Under the pieces are notes generated by a model that had not been told where the DNA came from, ran no database searches, and was given only the letters and a program-made list of their open reading frames with translations. A stretch of DNA of 64,000 nt from the NCBI RefSeq assembly GCF_023008585.1, contig NZ_CP095390.1:1612001-1676000 (forward strand). The letters are read 5' to 3'. The translations under genes and the position numbers were made by a program. This document shows positions 1-6,407 of this stretch, in pieces (position 1 is the stretch's first letter; every line of letters starts with the position of its first letter). The DNA comes from Natribaculum breve (lineage in GTDB: Archaea > Halobacteriota > Halobacteria > Halobacteriales > Natrialbaceae).

Positions 1-2
1 GA

Positions 3-110
3 CACGTCGACGCGATCGTGACCGAACGCGGACAGTTCCCTCCCGAGAGCATCGTGACGCTCATGCGCGAACTGTTCGGCGAGACGACCGGCGAGCCCTG
101 GGAATCCTGA
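3..110 (+). CDS. C-terminal end of ribose-1,5-bisphosphate isomerase (eIF-2B-like family), partial
   Basis: Only the last 35 residues are in the window; the rest lies upstream. The tail reads HVDAIVTERGQFPPES, then a helix with LMRELFGE, and stops at TGA. I recognise this as the end of haloarchaeal eIF-2B/ribose-1,5-bisphosphate isomerase proteins, where the VTE.G..PPESI stretch is conserved. The enzyme converts ribose-1,5-bisphosphate to ribulose-1,5-bisphosphate. A PfkB kinase and a nucleoside phosphorylase within the next 3 kb support a role in nucleoside degradation. A related eIF-2B-like aldose phosphate isomerase is the alternative. Confidence 0.72.
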   Translation, partial: HVDAIVTERGQFPPESIVTLMRELFGETTGEPWES

Positions 111-186
111 TCGACGGGCGGCCGGTCGGCCCCGGAATCGTCGGCAATCGGAAAGTGTTAGTCGCTGGTATGTGCCTACTCTCTGT

Positions 187-1008
187 ATGGCCATCCCAGA
201 GGGATTCGTCCTCCCGCCGTGGTACGTTCTCGCCTTGCTGGTCCTGTTGCTGGCAGCAGTCGTGGCGCTGCTGTGGGTGCTCGAGCCGCCCGTGACGGAC
301 GAGACGGTCATCGCCTTCGCCCCGTGGATGATGTTCGGGTCGACGTTACACGTCCTCTACAAGATCGACGCGTTTCCGACGTCTATCGAACCGCTGTTCA
401 GCGCTCCCACGGTCTACCTGACGACCGCGATCGTCGCGGGCAGCGCCTGGCTGCTCGGGAGCTTCCTCTACGCCGCGGGCTTCCAGCGCTCGATCGCCCG
501 GTTCGTCGGCGTCTCCGGCACCGCTTTCTTCACCGTCTTCGCGGTATTCACGCTCTACCACGGCTGGATGGCGGGAACGATCGAGCCGCTCTGGCCGGTT
601 CTCTCGGTCGTCATCACGGGCGTCGTCGCCGCGCTCGCGTGGCTCGGACTGAGCCTCTGGTTTACCGAAGTCGCCGCCGTTACGAGCCTCAGCGGCGCGT
701 TCGTCGTCTTCTCGCAGACTCTCGACGGCGTCACGACCGCCGTCGGCTACGACGTCCTCGATGCCGGCGAAGACGTCCCCGCCTCGCAGTTCATTCTCGA
801 TGTCGGGGCAGCCCTGCCGACCTACGAGTACGTCGGCGCTGGCTGGCTGTTCGTCCTGGTGAAAGTCGTCCTCGCGCTCGTCGTCGTCGGCCTGTTCGCC
901 GACTTCGTTCGCGAGGAACCACGGCGCGCACGGGTGTTGCTCGGACTGATCGCCGCCATCGGTCTGGGCCCCGGCACGCACAACGTCCTCCTTTTCGTCG
1001 TCGCCTAG
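187..1008 (+). CDS. DUF63 family membrane protein
   Basis: A 273-residue integral membrane protein with about seven hydrophobic segments. The opening MAIPEGFVLPPWYVL and the FAPWMMFGSTLHVLYKI stretch near residues 45-60 match the archaeal DUF63 family; the function of the family is unknown. The ATG at 187 is preferred over an in-frame GTG at 172 because it gives the family-like N-terminus directly before the first membrane segment. The gene sits between the isomerase tail and a PfkB kinase, all on the same strand with short gaps, so co-transcription is plausible. A transport or membrane role linked to nucleoside or sugar-phosphate use is only a guess from context. Confidence 0.85.
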   Translation: MAIPEGFVLPPWYVLALLVLLLAAVVALLWVLEPPVTDETVIAFAPWMMFGSTLHVLYKIDAFPTSIEPLFSAPTVYLTTAIVAGSAWLLGSFLYAAGFQRSIARFVGVSGTAFFTVFAVFTLYHGWMAGTIEPLWPVLSVVITGVVAALAWLGLSLWFTEVAAVTSLSGAFVVFSQTLDGVTTAVGYDVLDAGEDVPASQFILDVGAALPTYEYVGAGWLFVLVKVVLALVVVGLFADFVREEPRRARVLLGLIAAIGLGPGTHNVLLFVVA

Positions 1009-1055
1009 ACGTCAGCGTTTTGCCCCCGGCGGTCGTCCCCTCGACGTATCCCCGA

Positions 1056-1937
1056 ATGGTCACCGTGCTCACCGCGGGACACGTCAACTGGGACGTGACG
1101 CTCCGCGTCGACAGGTTGCCCGAACCGGACGGCGAAGTGTCGATCCGCTCGCAACGCCAGTCCGGCGGCGGGAGCGCGGCAAACGTCGCCGCCGCCCTCA
1201 CCCGCCTCGAGGTCGACGCCGGACTGATCGGGAGCGTCGGCGACGACGACAACGGCCTGCTCGCCAGACGCGAACTCGAGCGACGCGGGATCGACCTCGA
1301 GGGACTTCGCGTCGTCCCCGACGCCCAGACGGCGGTGAAGTACCTGCTCGTCGACGACGACGGCGAGGTGGCGGTGCTGGGAAACGACGGCGTCAACGAG
1401 GCCGTCCGGCCGGAGCACGTCGACCCGTCGCGGATCCGCGACGCCGACCACGTCCACCTCACGGGCCAGCGTCCCGAGACCGCCGCCGCCATCGCCTCGA
1501 TCGCGAGCGATGCTGGCGTCACGGTCAGTTTCGACCCCGGCCGACGGCTCGGCGACCGGGACTACGGCGACGCCCTCGCCGCCGCCGACGTGATCTTCGC
1601 GACCGACCGCGAGGCCGAGGCGATCATCGAGTCGGAGTACCCCGGGTCGACGTTCGGCGACCGAACCGTCGTCCTCACGTACGGCGGCGACGGGGCCGAA
1701 GTCCACACTCCCGAGGGATCGTACCACCACCCGGGATTCGACGTCGACTCGGTCGACACGACCGGTGCGGGCGACGCGTTCGCCGCCGGATTCGTCGCGA
1801 CTCGCCTCGAGACCGACGACGTCGAACGAGCACTCGAGTTCGCGAACGCCTGCGGCGCGCTGGCCGCGAGTCGAGAGGGCGCGCGGAGCGCGCCGACGAT
1901 GGCGACGGTGACCGACTTCCTCGACGACCGGTTTTGA
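1056..1937 (+). CDS. PfkB/ribokinase-family kinase, likely ribose-1-phosphate kinase
   Basis: A 293-residue PfkB-fold sugar kinase. The N-terminal substrate motif SGGGSAANVAAAL is near residue 40. The C-terminal signature DTTGAGDAFAAGF near residue 235 carries the catalytic Asp and anion hole. Family members phosphorylate sugars, nucleosides or sugar phosphates with ATP. Halophilic archaea have a non-carboxylating pentose bisphosphate pathway in which a PfkB-type kinase makes ribose-1,5-bisphosphate from ribose-1-phosphate, the isomerase then acts, and nucleoside phosphorylases feed the route. The isomerase tail lies just upstream and a nucleoside phosphorylase just downstream, so that role is the best inference. 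The sequence alone would allow another carbohydrate kinase. Confidence 0.85.
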   Translation: MVTVLTAGHVNWDVTLRVDRLPEPDGEVSIRSQRQSGGGSAANVAAALTRLEVDAGLIGSVGDDDNGLLARRELERRGIDLEGLRVVPDAQTAVKYLLVDDDGEVAVLGNDGVNEAVRPEHVDPSRIRDADHVHLTGQRPETAAAIASIASDAGVTVSFDPGRRLGDRDYGDALAAADVIFATDREAEAIIESEYPGSTFGDRTVVLTYGGDGAEVHTPEGSYHHPGFDVDSVDTTGAGDAFAAGFVATRLETDDVERALEFANACGALAASREGARSAPTMATVTDFLDDRF

Positions 1938-2045
1938 GGCCCCGTGTCGTCCGGAGATACGAACGACGACTGGCGCGGTTCGTTTTCACCGCCCGATGTC
2001 TGACGGTAGATATATGGACCGAGCCGTTGGCCACTCGAGTACACG

Positions 2046-2061
2046 GTCACGAAATCGTGAC
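2046..2061. promoter_or_regulatory. Perfect dyad upstream of the HalOD1 gene
   Basis: GTCACGA-AA-TCGTGAC is a perfect 7+7 bp inverted repeat ending 9 bases before the ATG of the HalOD1 gene. A TATA-like AGATATATGG lies near 2006-2015, so the dyad sits around or just after the likely transcript start, where a repressor site or 5' hairpin could act. No regulator is assigned. Confidence 0.4.
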
Positions 2062-2070
2062 AGTGAGAGC

Positions 2071-2382
2071 ATGAGTAAACAGATTACTGGTGGGTTTACA
2101 TACGAAAACGATGGCGACGGTCGAGAAGTGCGATACGGGCGAGACGACGGTGAGCCGCCGAGCGTCGCCGTCGCGACGGCACTCGCGACGTACCACGGTG
2201 ACGACGTCACCACGACGAGCACGCGGCTGTACGACCACGTCGATCCAGAAGCACTCGACGCCCTCTTCGCGGACCGGTACGACGGCGGCGGCCGACGGGC
2301 CGGGAAGGTGACGTTCGACGTCGGTGACGCGACCGTCGTCGTCCGTCCCGAGAGCGTACGCGTGTATCCAGGGGAATCGTAA
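2071..2382 (+). CDS. HalOD1 output-domain protein
   Basis: A 103-residue, single-domain protein. From about residue 30 it follows the HalOD1 pattern: SVAVATALATYHGDDVTTT, LYDHVDPEALDALF, a GG/R-rich turn, then beta strands KVTFDVGDATVVV and a closing VRVYP. HalOD1 is a haloarchaeal domain thought to be a signalling output module, often alone or fused to receivers; its target is unknown. The ATG at 2071 is chosen because an earlier in-frame ATG (1996) would add a low-complexity leader covering the putative TATA box. Its stop codon lies in the arm of a palindromic element that continues into the spacer. Confidence 0.85.
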   Translation: MSKQITGGFTYENDGDGREVRYGRDDGEPPSVAVATALATYHGDDVTTTSTRLYDHVDPEALDALFADRYDGGGRRAGKVTFDVGDATVVVRPESVRVYPGES

Positions 2383-2461
2383 CGTCTGTCGCGGCTGGTT
2401 TCCGACGCAACCGCAGACCGTACGCGGGTGCTTCGGTACTGACTCACAGCAGTCGTTACGA
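2377..2461. repeat. Palindromic element, CGCAACCGC type (copy 1)
   Basis: Nested inverted repeat starting at the stop codon of the HalOD1 gene. Outer arms TCGTAACG (2377-2384) and CGTTACGA (2454-2461) pair perfectly. Inner arms CCGACGCAACCGC (2402-2414) and 2424-2436 pair at 11 of 13 positions. The right side carries GACTCACAGC followed by CGTTACGA, shared with the copies near 45917 and 48155. Confidence 0.7.
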
Positions 2462-2528
2462 CCGCGAGGACGCGGCCGCTCGCGCCGGGAACGCACGTTT
2501 TTTCTCGTCTCCGGCGGAACGCGCGGAC

Positions 2529-3257
2529 ATGGCAACCCAGCCGCACCTGTTGATCGACGACGGAGACGTAGCCGACGTCGCGCTCCTGCCGGGCGATCCG
2601 GACCGCGTCGACCGCATCGCAGGCCACTGCGACGACGCGGAGACGGTCGCACAGAACCGCGAGTACAAGGTGGTCAACGCCACCTACGAGGGCCGAGAAC
2701 TGACGATCTGTTCGACGGGGATCGGCTGTCCCTCTGCCGCGATCGCCGTCGAGGAACTCGCCGCCGTCGGCGTCGAGACGTTCGTCCGCGTCGGCACGAC
2801 CGGCGCGCTCCAGGCAGGCGTCGAGATCGGCGACATGATCGTCGCAAGCGGCGCGGCGAAAAACGAGGGGACGACCAGACGGTACGAGGCCGTCGAGTAC
2901 CCCGCAGTGCCCGACTACGACGCGCTGTCGGCGCTCGTCGACGCCGCCGAGGCCAACGACGAGGACGTCCACGTCGGCCCCGTCGCCACCGACGACGCCT
3001 ACTACGCCGAAGACGACGAGGCCGTCGACGACTGGGAAGCCGCGGGCCTGCTCGCCGTCGAGATGGAAGCCGCCGCGATCTTCTCGCTTGCACGACGTAA
3101 GGGCCTTCGCGCCGGCGCGATCTGCACCGTCGACGGCAACCTCGTCGAAGGCACACAGAAGGGAACCGACACCGAAGACGACGAACTCCCCGAGAAGGCG
3201 AAGAACAACGTCGCCCGCGCCATCGACATCGCACTCGAGGCCGCGACTACCCTCTAG
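2529..3257 (+). CDS. Nucleoside phosphorylase, uridine-phosphorylase family
   Basis: A 242-residue NP-I family enzyme that splits a nucleoside with phosphate to a base and ribose-1-phosphate in the cytoplasm. Visible hallmarks: LLPGDPDRVDRI near residue 20 (phosphate loop), STGIGCPSAAIAVEEL near 63 (phosphate/ribose binding), RVGTTGALQ near 92, and VEMEAAAIF near 180 (ribose-binding Met-Glu). It is full length for the family. With the PfkB kinase and the ribose-1,5-bisphosphate isomerase upstream it forms the start of a nucleoside-to-pentose-bisphosphate route. Uridine is the most likely substrate; purine nucleosides cannot be excluded. The stop overlaps the convergent HNH-like gene by four bases. 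Confidence 0.92.
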   Translation: MATQPHLLIDDGDVADVALLPGDPDRVDRIAGHCDDAETVAQNREYKVVNATYEGRELTICSTGIGCPSAAIAVEELAAVGVETFVRVGTTGALQAGVEIGDMIVASGAAKNEGTTRRYEAVEYPAVPDYDALSALVDAAEANDEDVHVGPVATDDAYYAEDDEAVDDWEAAGLLAVEMEAAAIFSLARRKGLRAGAICTVDGNLVEGTQKGTDTEDDELPEKAKNNVARAIDIALEAATTL

Positions 3258-4036
3258 TCGGCCAGCGTCTCGGCGAGAGCCGTCGCCCCGTCGGTCACGC
3301 GTTCGGTCGTCGCCGACGTCCGCTCGAGCGAGCGGTTGAGCGTCGAGAAGAGCGCGTCGATCCGCACGGTTCCGTTCGCGTCTCGCCACTCGGTCACGTC
3401 GAGACGAGCGGTCTCACACTCCGCACACCGCGACTGGTCGGCCTCGAGCGATTCGAAACAGACGTGACACCTGCCGAGTGCCGACGCAACCGCCTCGACC
3501 AGGTCGACGACGGTCGAGAGCCGAGTTCGAAGTCGGGCCGACGCGTCCGCGAACGCGTCGACGGCCTCGAGTACGTCGCCGTCGAGCCGCGATCGGTCGG
3601 CCGCGTCGACGGCCTCGAAGTGGGCGTCGACGACCGCGAGTGCGAACAGGATCCGTCGGCGACTGGCGGCGTACGGCGGGCGGTCGCCGGCCTCGAGCGT
3701 CGCCGGGAGCGACGTCGCGAGCGAGGCGAACTCGGCGACGTCGGAGACGGCGTCGCTTTGCGTCCGCGTGATCTCGCGGATCTTCCGAAAGAGCCCGTCG
3801 GCGGTCAGGACTCGAGACTCGGCAGTCGACGCAGACGGATCGTCCAGCCGCCGGAAACAGCTCACACAGAGGGTAACGAGAGACCGTGGGTGGGCCGCGT
3901 CGACGGATCGTCGCCCGACCGCGTACAGCCGGAGGTCGTCCTCGGCAGATTCGCCGTCGGTCCGACAGTGCTGGCACTCGTAGCCGTCTCGTTCGAACAC
4001 CGCTCGCGCGTCGGATCGCTGCTCTCGGGAAGCCAC
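3254..4036 (-). CDS. HNH-like zinc protein
   Basis: A 260-residue protein opening ASREQRSDARAVFERDGYECQHC. The CxxC, a later DAAHPRSLVTLC with His, and CVSC outline an HNH-nuclease-like or treble-clef zinc fold in the first 75 residues. A long helical middle follows, then a second four-Cys set (CHVCFESLEADQSRCAEC) near residue 190. HNH folds often act on DNA, but the catalytic His-Asn-His set is incomplete to my eye, so nuclease activity is uncertain. The GTG at 4036 is chosen because it lies just before the conserved-looking block; an ATG at 4090 would add a basic tail. It is divergent from the small zinc-finger gene at 4201. Confidence 0.65.
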   Translation of the reverse strand: MASREQRSDARAVFERDGYECQHCRTDGESAEDDLRLYAVGRRSVDAAHPRSLVTLCVSCFRRLDDPSASTAESRVLTADGLFRKIREITRTQSDAVSDVAEFASLATSLPATLEAGDRPPYAASRRRILFALAVVDAHFEAVDAADRSRLDGDVLEAVDAFADASARLRTRLSTVVDLVEAVASALGRCHVCFESLEADQSRCAECETARLDVTEWRDANGTVRIDALFSTLNRSLERTSATTERVTDGATALAETLAD

Positions 4037-4200
4037 GCCGCATCGAAGACGCGGGCGTGTCAAAAGTACACCGGACCGGCTGCGGGCCACGAGGTCGCGC
4101 TCGCCCGCTCGTCTCGCCCGCTCGTCCGTTCTGTTCGTCCGCGCGTGCTTGAGCGTGCGCGCACGAACGATACTAACCCTGGGAGAAAGATCGTCTCGAT

Positions 4201-4371
4201 ATGCCCGGGAAAAACGTCTCGAAGATACCGCTCGAGTGCCCGCTCTGTCACGAGGCGTTCGAGTTCGAGCGCGGCCTTCGGGCCCACCTGCACGAGGGCC
4301 ACGACCAGACGGAACTCGTCGACCAGGTCGTCACGTACGTCGAAGAACTCGAGCGTGGCCGACTCACCTGA
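4201..4371 (+). CDS. Small C2H2 zinc-finger protein
   Basis: A 56-residue protein, MPGKNVSKIPLECPLCHE onward, with one classical finger: C-x2-C-x12-H-x4-H (CPLCHEAFEFERGLRAH then LHEGH). A short acidic helix (ELVDQVVTYVEELERG) follows. Haloarchaea encode many such micro zinc proteins; a DNA- or protein-binding regulatory role is likely but the target is unknown. It is too short for routine gene calling but has good codon use. Its TGA stop is the first three bases of a long palindromic element. Confidence 0.75.
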   Translation: MPGKNVSKIPLECPLCHEAFEFERGLRAHLHEGHDQTELVDQVVTYVEELERGRLT

Positions 4372-4482
4372 TACTACCGGACAGAAGTCAGTGAATACTC
4401 GATCGCGTCTCGACGGCTGTCGTCAGCGACGACAGCGTCTCGCGTGCGATCGATGTCTGAACCGTTTTGTCCGGAAGTATGA
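4369..4482. repeat. Palindromic element, TGATACTNCCGGAC type (copy 1)
   Basis: Begins with the stop codon of the zinc-finger gene and ends GTATGA. Outer arms 4371-4386 and 4465-4480 pair at 14 of 16 positions (ATACTACCGGACAGAA against TTTTGTCCGGAAGTAT). Inner arms 4412-4424 (GACGGCTGTCGTC) and 4428-4439 pair with one extra base around a 3-base loop. It closely matches the element at 45993-46076. Confidence 0.75.
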
Positions 4483-4524
4483 GAACCGGCGACGAAACCG
4501 GTCGACAGCGACCGGCCGCATCGA

Positions 4525-5199
4525 CTAGTCGTACTCGAGCGACGGCGTCGCGTCGGACCGAACCGCGTCGTACCGTTGCAGGAACTCGAGGACGCCGCGT
4601 CGCCCGCCAAAGTCCCCCTGGTACCACAGGAACAGTCGCGGCACGGTCACGACGCCCTCGTTTTGATCGTAGCTCACGTTCTCGTCGAGAAACCACTCGG
4701 TCGCGACGTCGAGTTCCTCGTCGCAGTCGTCCGGCGAGTAGACGGTGACTGGCGGGCACTTGTCGGTCCCTTTCGAGAGGGCGAAGTGGATTCGCGGATC
4801 GACCTCCTCGAGTCGATACGTGCGCTCGAACGACGACGGGAACGGTCGCGGGAAGTAGCCGAGCCCCCACGGATGCTTCGAGCCCCGGAGCAGACCGTGT
4901 TCGACGTCGTCGAGGCTCAGCCAGTGTCCGGCGATGGGGATCCAGTCGCGGGCGAAGAACCGCCAGCGGGAGAGTGGCCCACCGTCGAGCGACGGTTCGT
5001 CGTCCAGGCGCAACTGGACGTAGGCGTTGTAACAGTTGAGCCAGAACGCCAGTCGCTGTGGACGGCTGGCCAGCGCCCTCGAGAGTCGGTCGCGCTCGAG
5101 GGTGGCGAGGCGGTCACGCAGTCCGGCGACGTCACCTCCGGTCTTGACTGCGTACAACAGGTCGGCCGAGATCGTGAGCGGATCGAGCCGAGTCGACAT
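4525..5199 (-). CDS. DUF547 domain protein
   Basis: A 224-residue protein starting MSTRLDPLTISADLLYAVK. The block RLAFWLNCYNAYVQLRL near residues 55-70 matches the core of DUF547 (Asn-Cys-Tyr-Asn-Ala). So do a later HPWGLGYFPRP, FALSKGTDKCPPV and WFLDENVSYD. DUF547 proteins are widespread with no settled biochemical role; the conserved Cys and His resemble a thiol-enzyme fold, but that is inference. The ATG at 5199 is used because the longer reading frame upstream overlaps the divergent permease promoter region. Confidence 0.8.
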   Translation of the reverse strand: MSTRLDPLTISADLLYAVKTGGDVAGLRDRLATLERDRLSRALASRPQRLAFWLNCYNAYVQLRLDDEPSLDGGPLSRWRFFARDWIPIAGHWLSLDDVEHGLLRGSKHPWGLGYFPRPFPSSFERTYRLEEVDPRIHFALSKGTDKCPPVTVYSPDDCDEELDVATEWFLDENVSYDQNEGVVTVPRLFLWYQGDFGGRRGVLEFLQRYDAVRSDATPSLEYD

Positions 5200-5318
5200 C
5201 CAGTTGTTACTTCGGGTACCAGCACCTTGAAGCCGTGTTCCAACCGAAGTCGACAGTCGGATTCCTGGACACGTCGCCGCCGTCCACGAGACGGCGTCAC
5301 GGCACGGACATGGTTCGG

Positions 5319-5325
5319 TTTTATG
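5319..5325 (+). promoter_or_regulatory. TATA box of the AI-2E permease gene
   Basis: TTTTATG centred about 28 bases before the GTG at 5350. This spacing is typical of leaderless haloarchaeal transcripts and favours that GTG over the ATG at 5323, which lies inside the box. Confidence 0.5.
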
Positions 5326-5349
5326 CAAAGTCACGTCGAATCGACATAC

Positions 5350-6375
5350 GTGAATCTCAGTAAGGGATACCTCCTCGCGCTCGTCGTCGCCTTCGGCGCG
5401 CTCTCGCTGTTGCTGGTCTTGCCGTTCGTCCAGTACGTCCTCGCCGCCGTACTCATCGCCTACGTTCTCCACCCCCTCCAGGAACGACTCGAGCCCCGAA
5501 CGTCGCCGACCGTCGCCGCGCTCGCGCTCGTCTTGCTCGCCACCACGGGATTCGTGATCCCGTTCGTGTTGATGCTCGGCGTGGTCGTCGACAGCGCGAC
5601 GCAGATCGTCGAGAGCCTCGACGCCGAGTCGGTCCAGTTGGCGGAACTCGAGCGGCTACTCGAGGAGAGTACGGGAATGCGAGTCGACCTGGCGTCGGAG
5701 CTGACGTCCTCGGGCCAGGAGGTCGGACTGGTCGTCCTCCAGCAGTCGCCGAGCGCGTTCACGACGATCACGCACACCCTGATCGGCCTCGGACTGGCGA
5801 TCTTTCTCGTCTACTACCTCCTCAAAGACGGCCGCGCGTTCGTCGACTGGATTCGGGAGACGACGCCGCTTCCGGCCGACGTCCAGGACGACTTTTATCG
5901 CGAACTGGACGCCGTCATGTGGGCCGTCCTCGTCGGTCACGTCCTCATCGCGATCGTCCAGGGCGTCATCGCCGGACTTGGACTGATCGCGACGGGAGTT
6001 CCGAACGGCGTCTTCTGGACGTTCGTGATGATCGTACTCGCGTTGATCCCGCTGGTCGGCGCGTTCCTCGTGTGGGGCCCCGCGGTCGTCTACCTCGCGT
6101 TGATCGGGGAACCGTTTCTCGCCGCCGCGCTGTTCGTCTACAGCGCGATCGTCGTCAGCATCTCCGACGACTACCTCCGGCCGATCGTCGTCGACCGTTA
6201 CGCCGAACTCAGCCCCGCGATCATCATTCTCGGCGTCCTCGGCGGTGCCTACGCGTTCGGCATCATGGGTCTGTTCTTCGGACCGGTCATCCTCGGCGCG
6301 TTCGCGGCGACGCTCACGGTCCTCGACGAACACTACCACCGGCTCGAAGAGGAAGCGAAGCAGGCGAGCGGCTAA
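5350..6375 (+). CDS. AI-2E/PerM family membrane permease
   Basis: About 341 residues with seven to eight membrane segments. The first pair is at residues 7-45. A soluble loop with the amphipathic SLDAESVQLAELERLLEES follows, then a C-terminal membrane block with VPNGVFWTFVMIVLALIPLVG and a late SDDYLRPIVV...GLFFGPVI, typical of the AI-2E transporter/PerM (UPF0118) family. Members have been linked to autoinducer-2 export or sodium/proton exchange, so no substrate is assigned. The GTG start at 5350 is supported by a TATA box 25-31 bases upstream; the ATG at 5323 would add nine residues. Confidence 0.85.
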   Translation: MNLSKGYLLALVVAFGALSLLLVLPFVQYVLAAVLIAYVLHPLQERLEPRTSPTVAALALVLLATTGFVIPFVLMLGVVVDSATQIVESLDAESVQLAELERLLEESTGMRVDLASELTSSGQEVGLVVLQQSPSAFTTITHTLIGLGLAIFLVYYLLKDGRAFVDWIRETTPLPADVQDDFYRELDAVMWAVLVGHVLIAIVQGVIAGLGLIATGVPNGVFWTFVMIVLALIPLVGAFLVWGPAVVYLALIGEPFLAAALFVYSAIVVSISDDYLRPIVVDRYAELSPAIIILGVLGGAYAFGIMGLFFGPVILGAFAATLTVLDEHYHRLEEEAKQASG

Positions 6376-6407
6376 CTGCCCGCTCGAGTCTCGAAAAAAG
6401 AAGCCGA

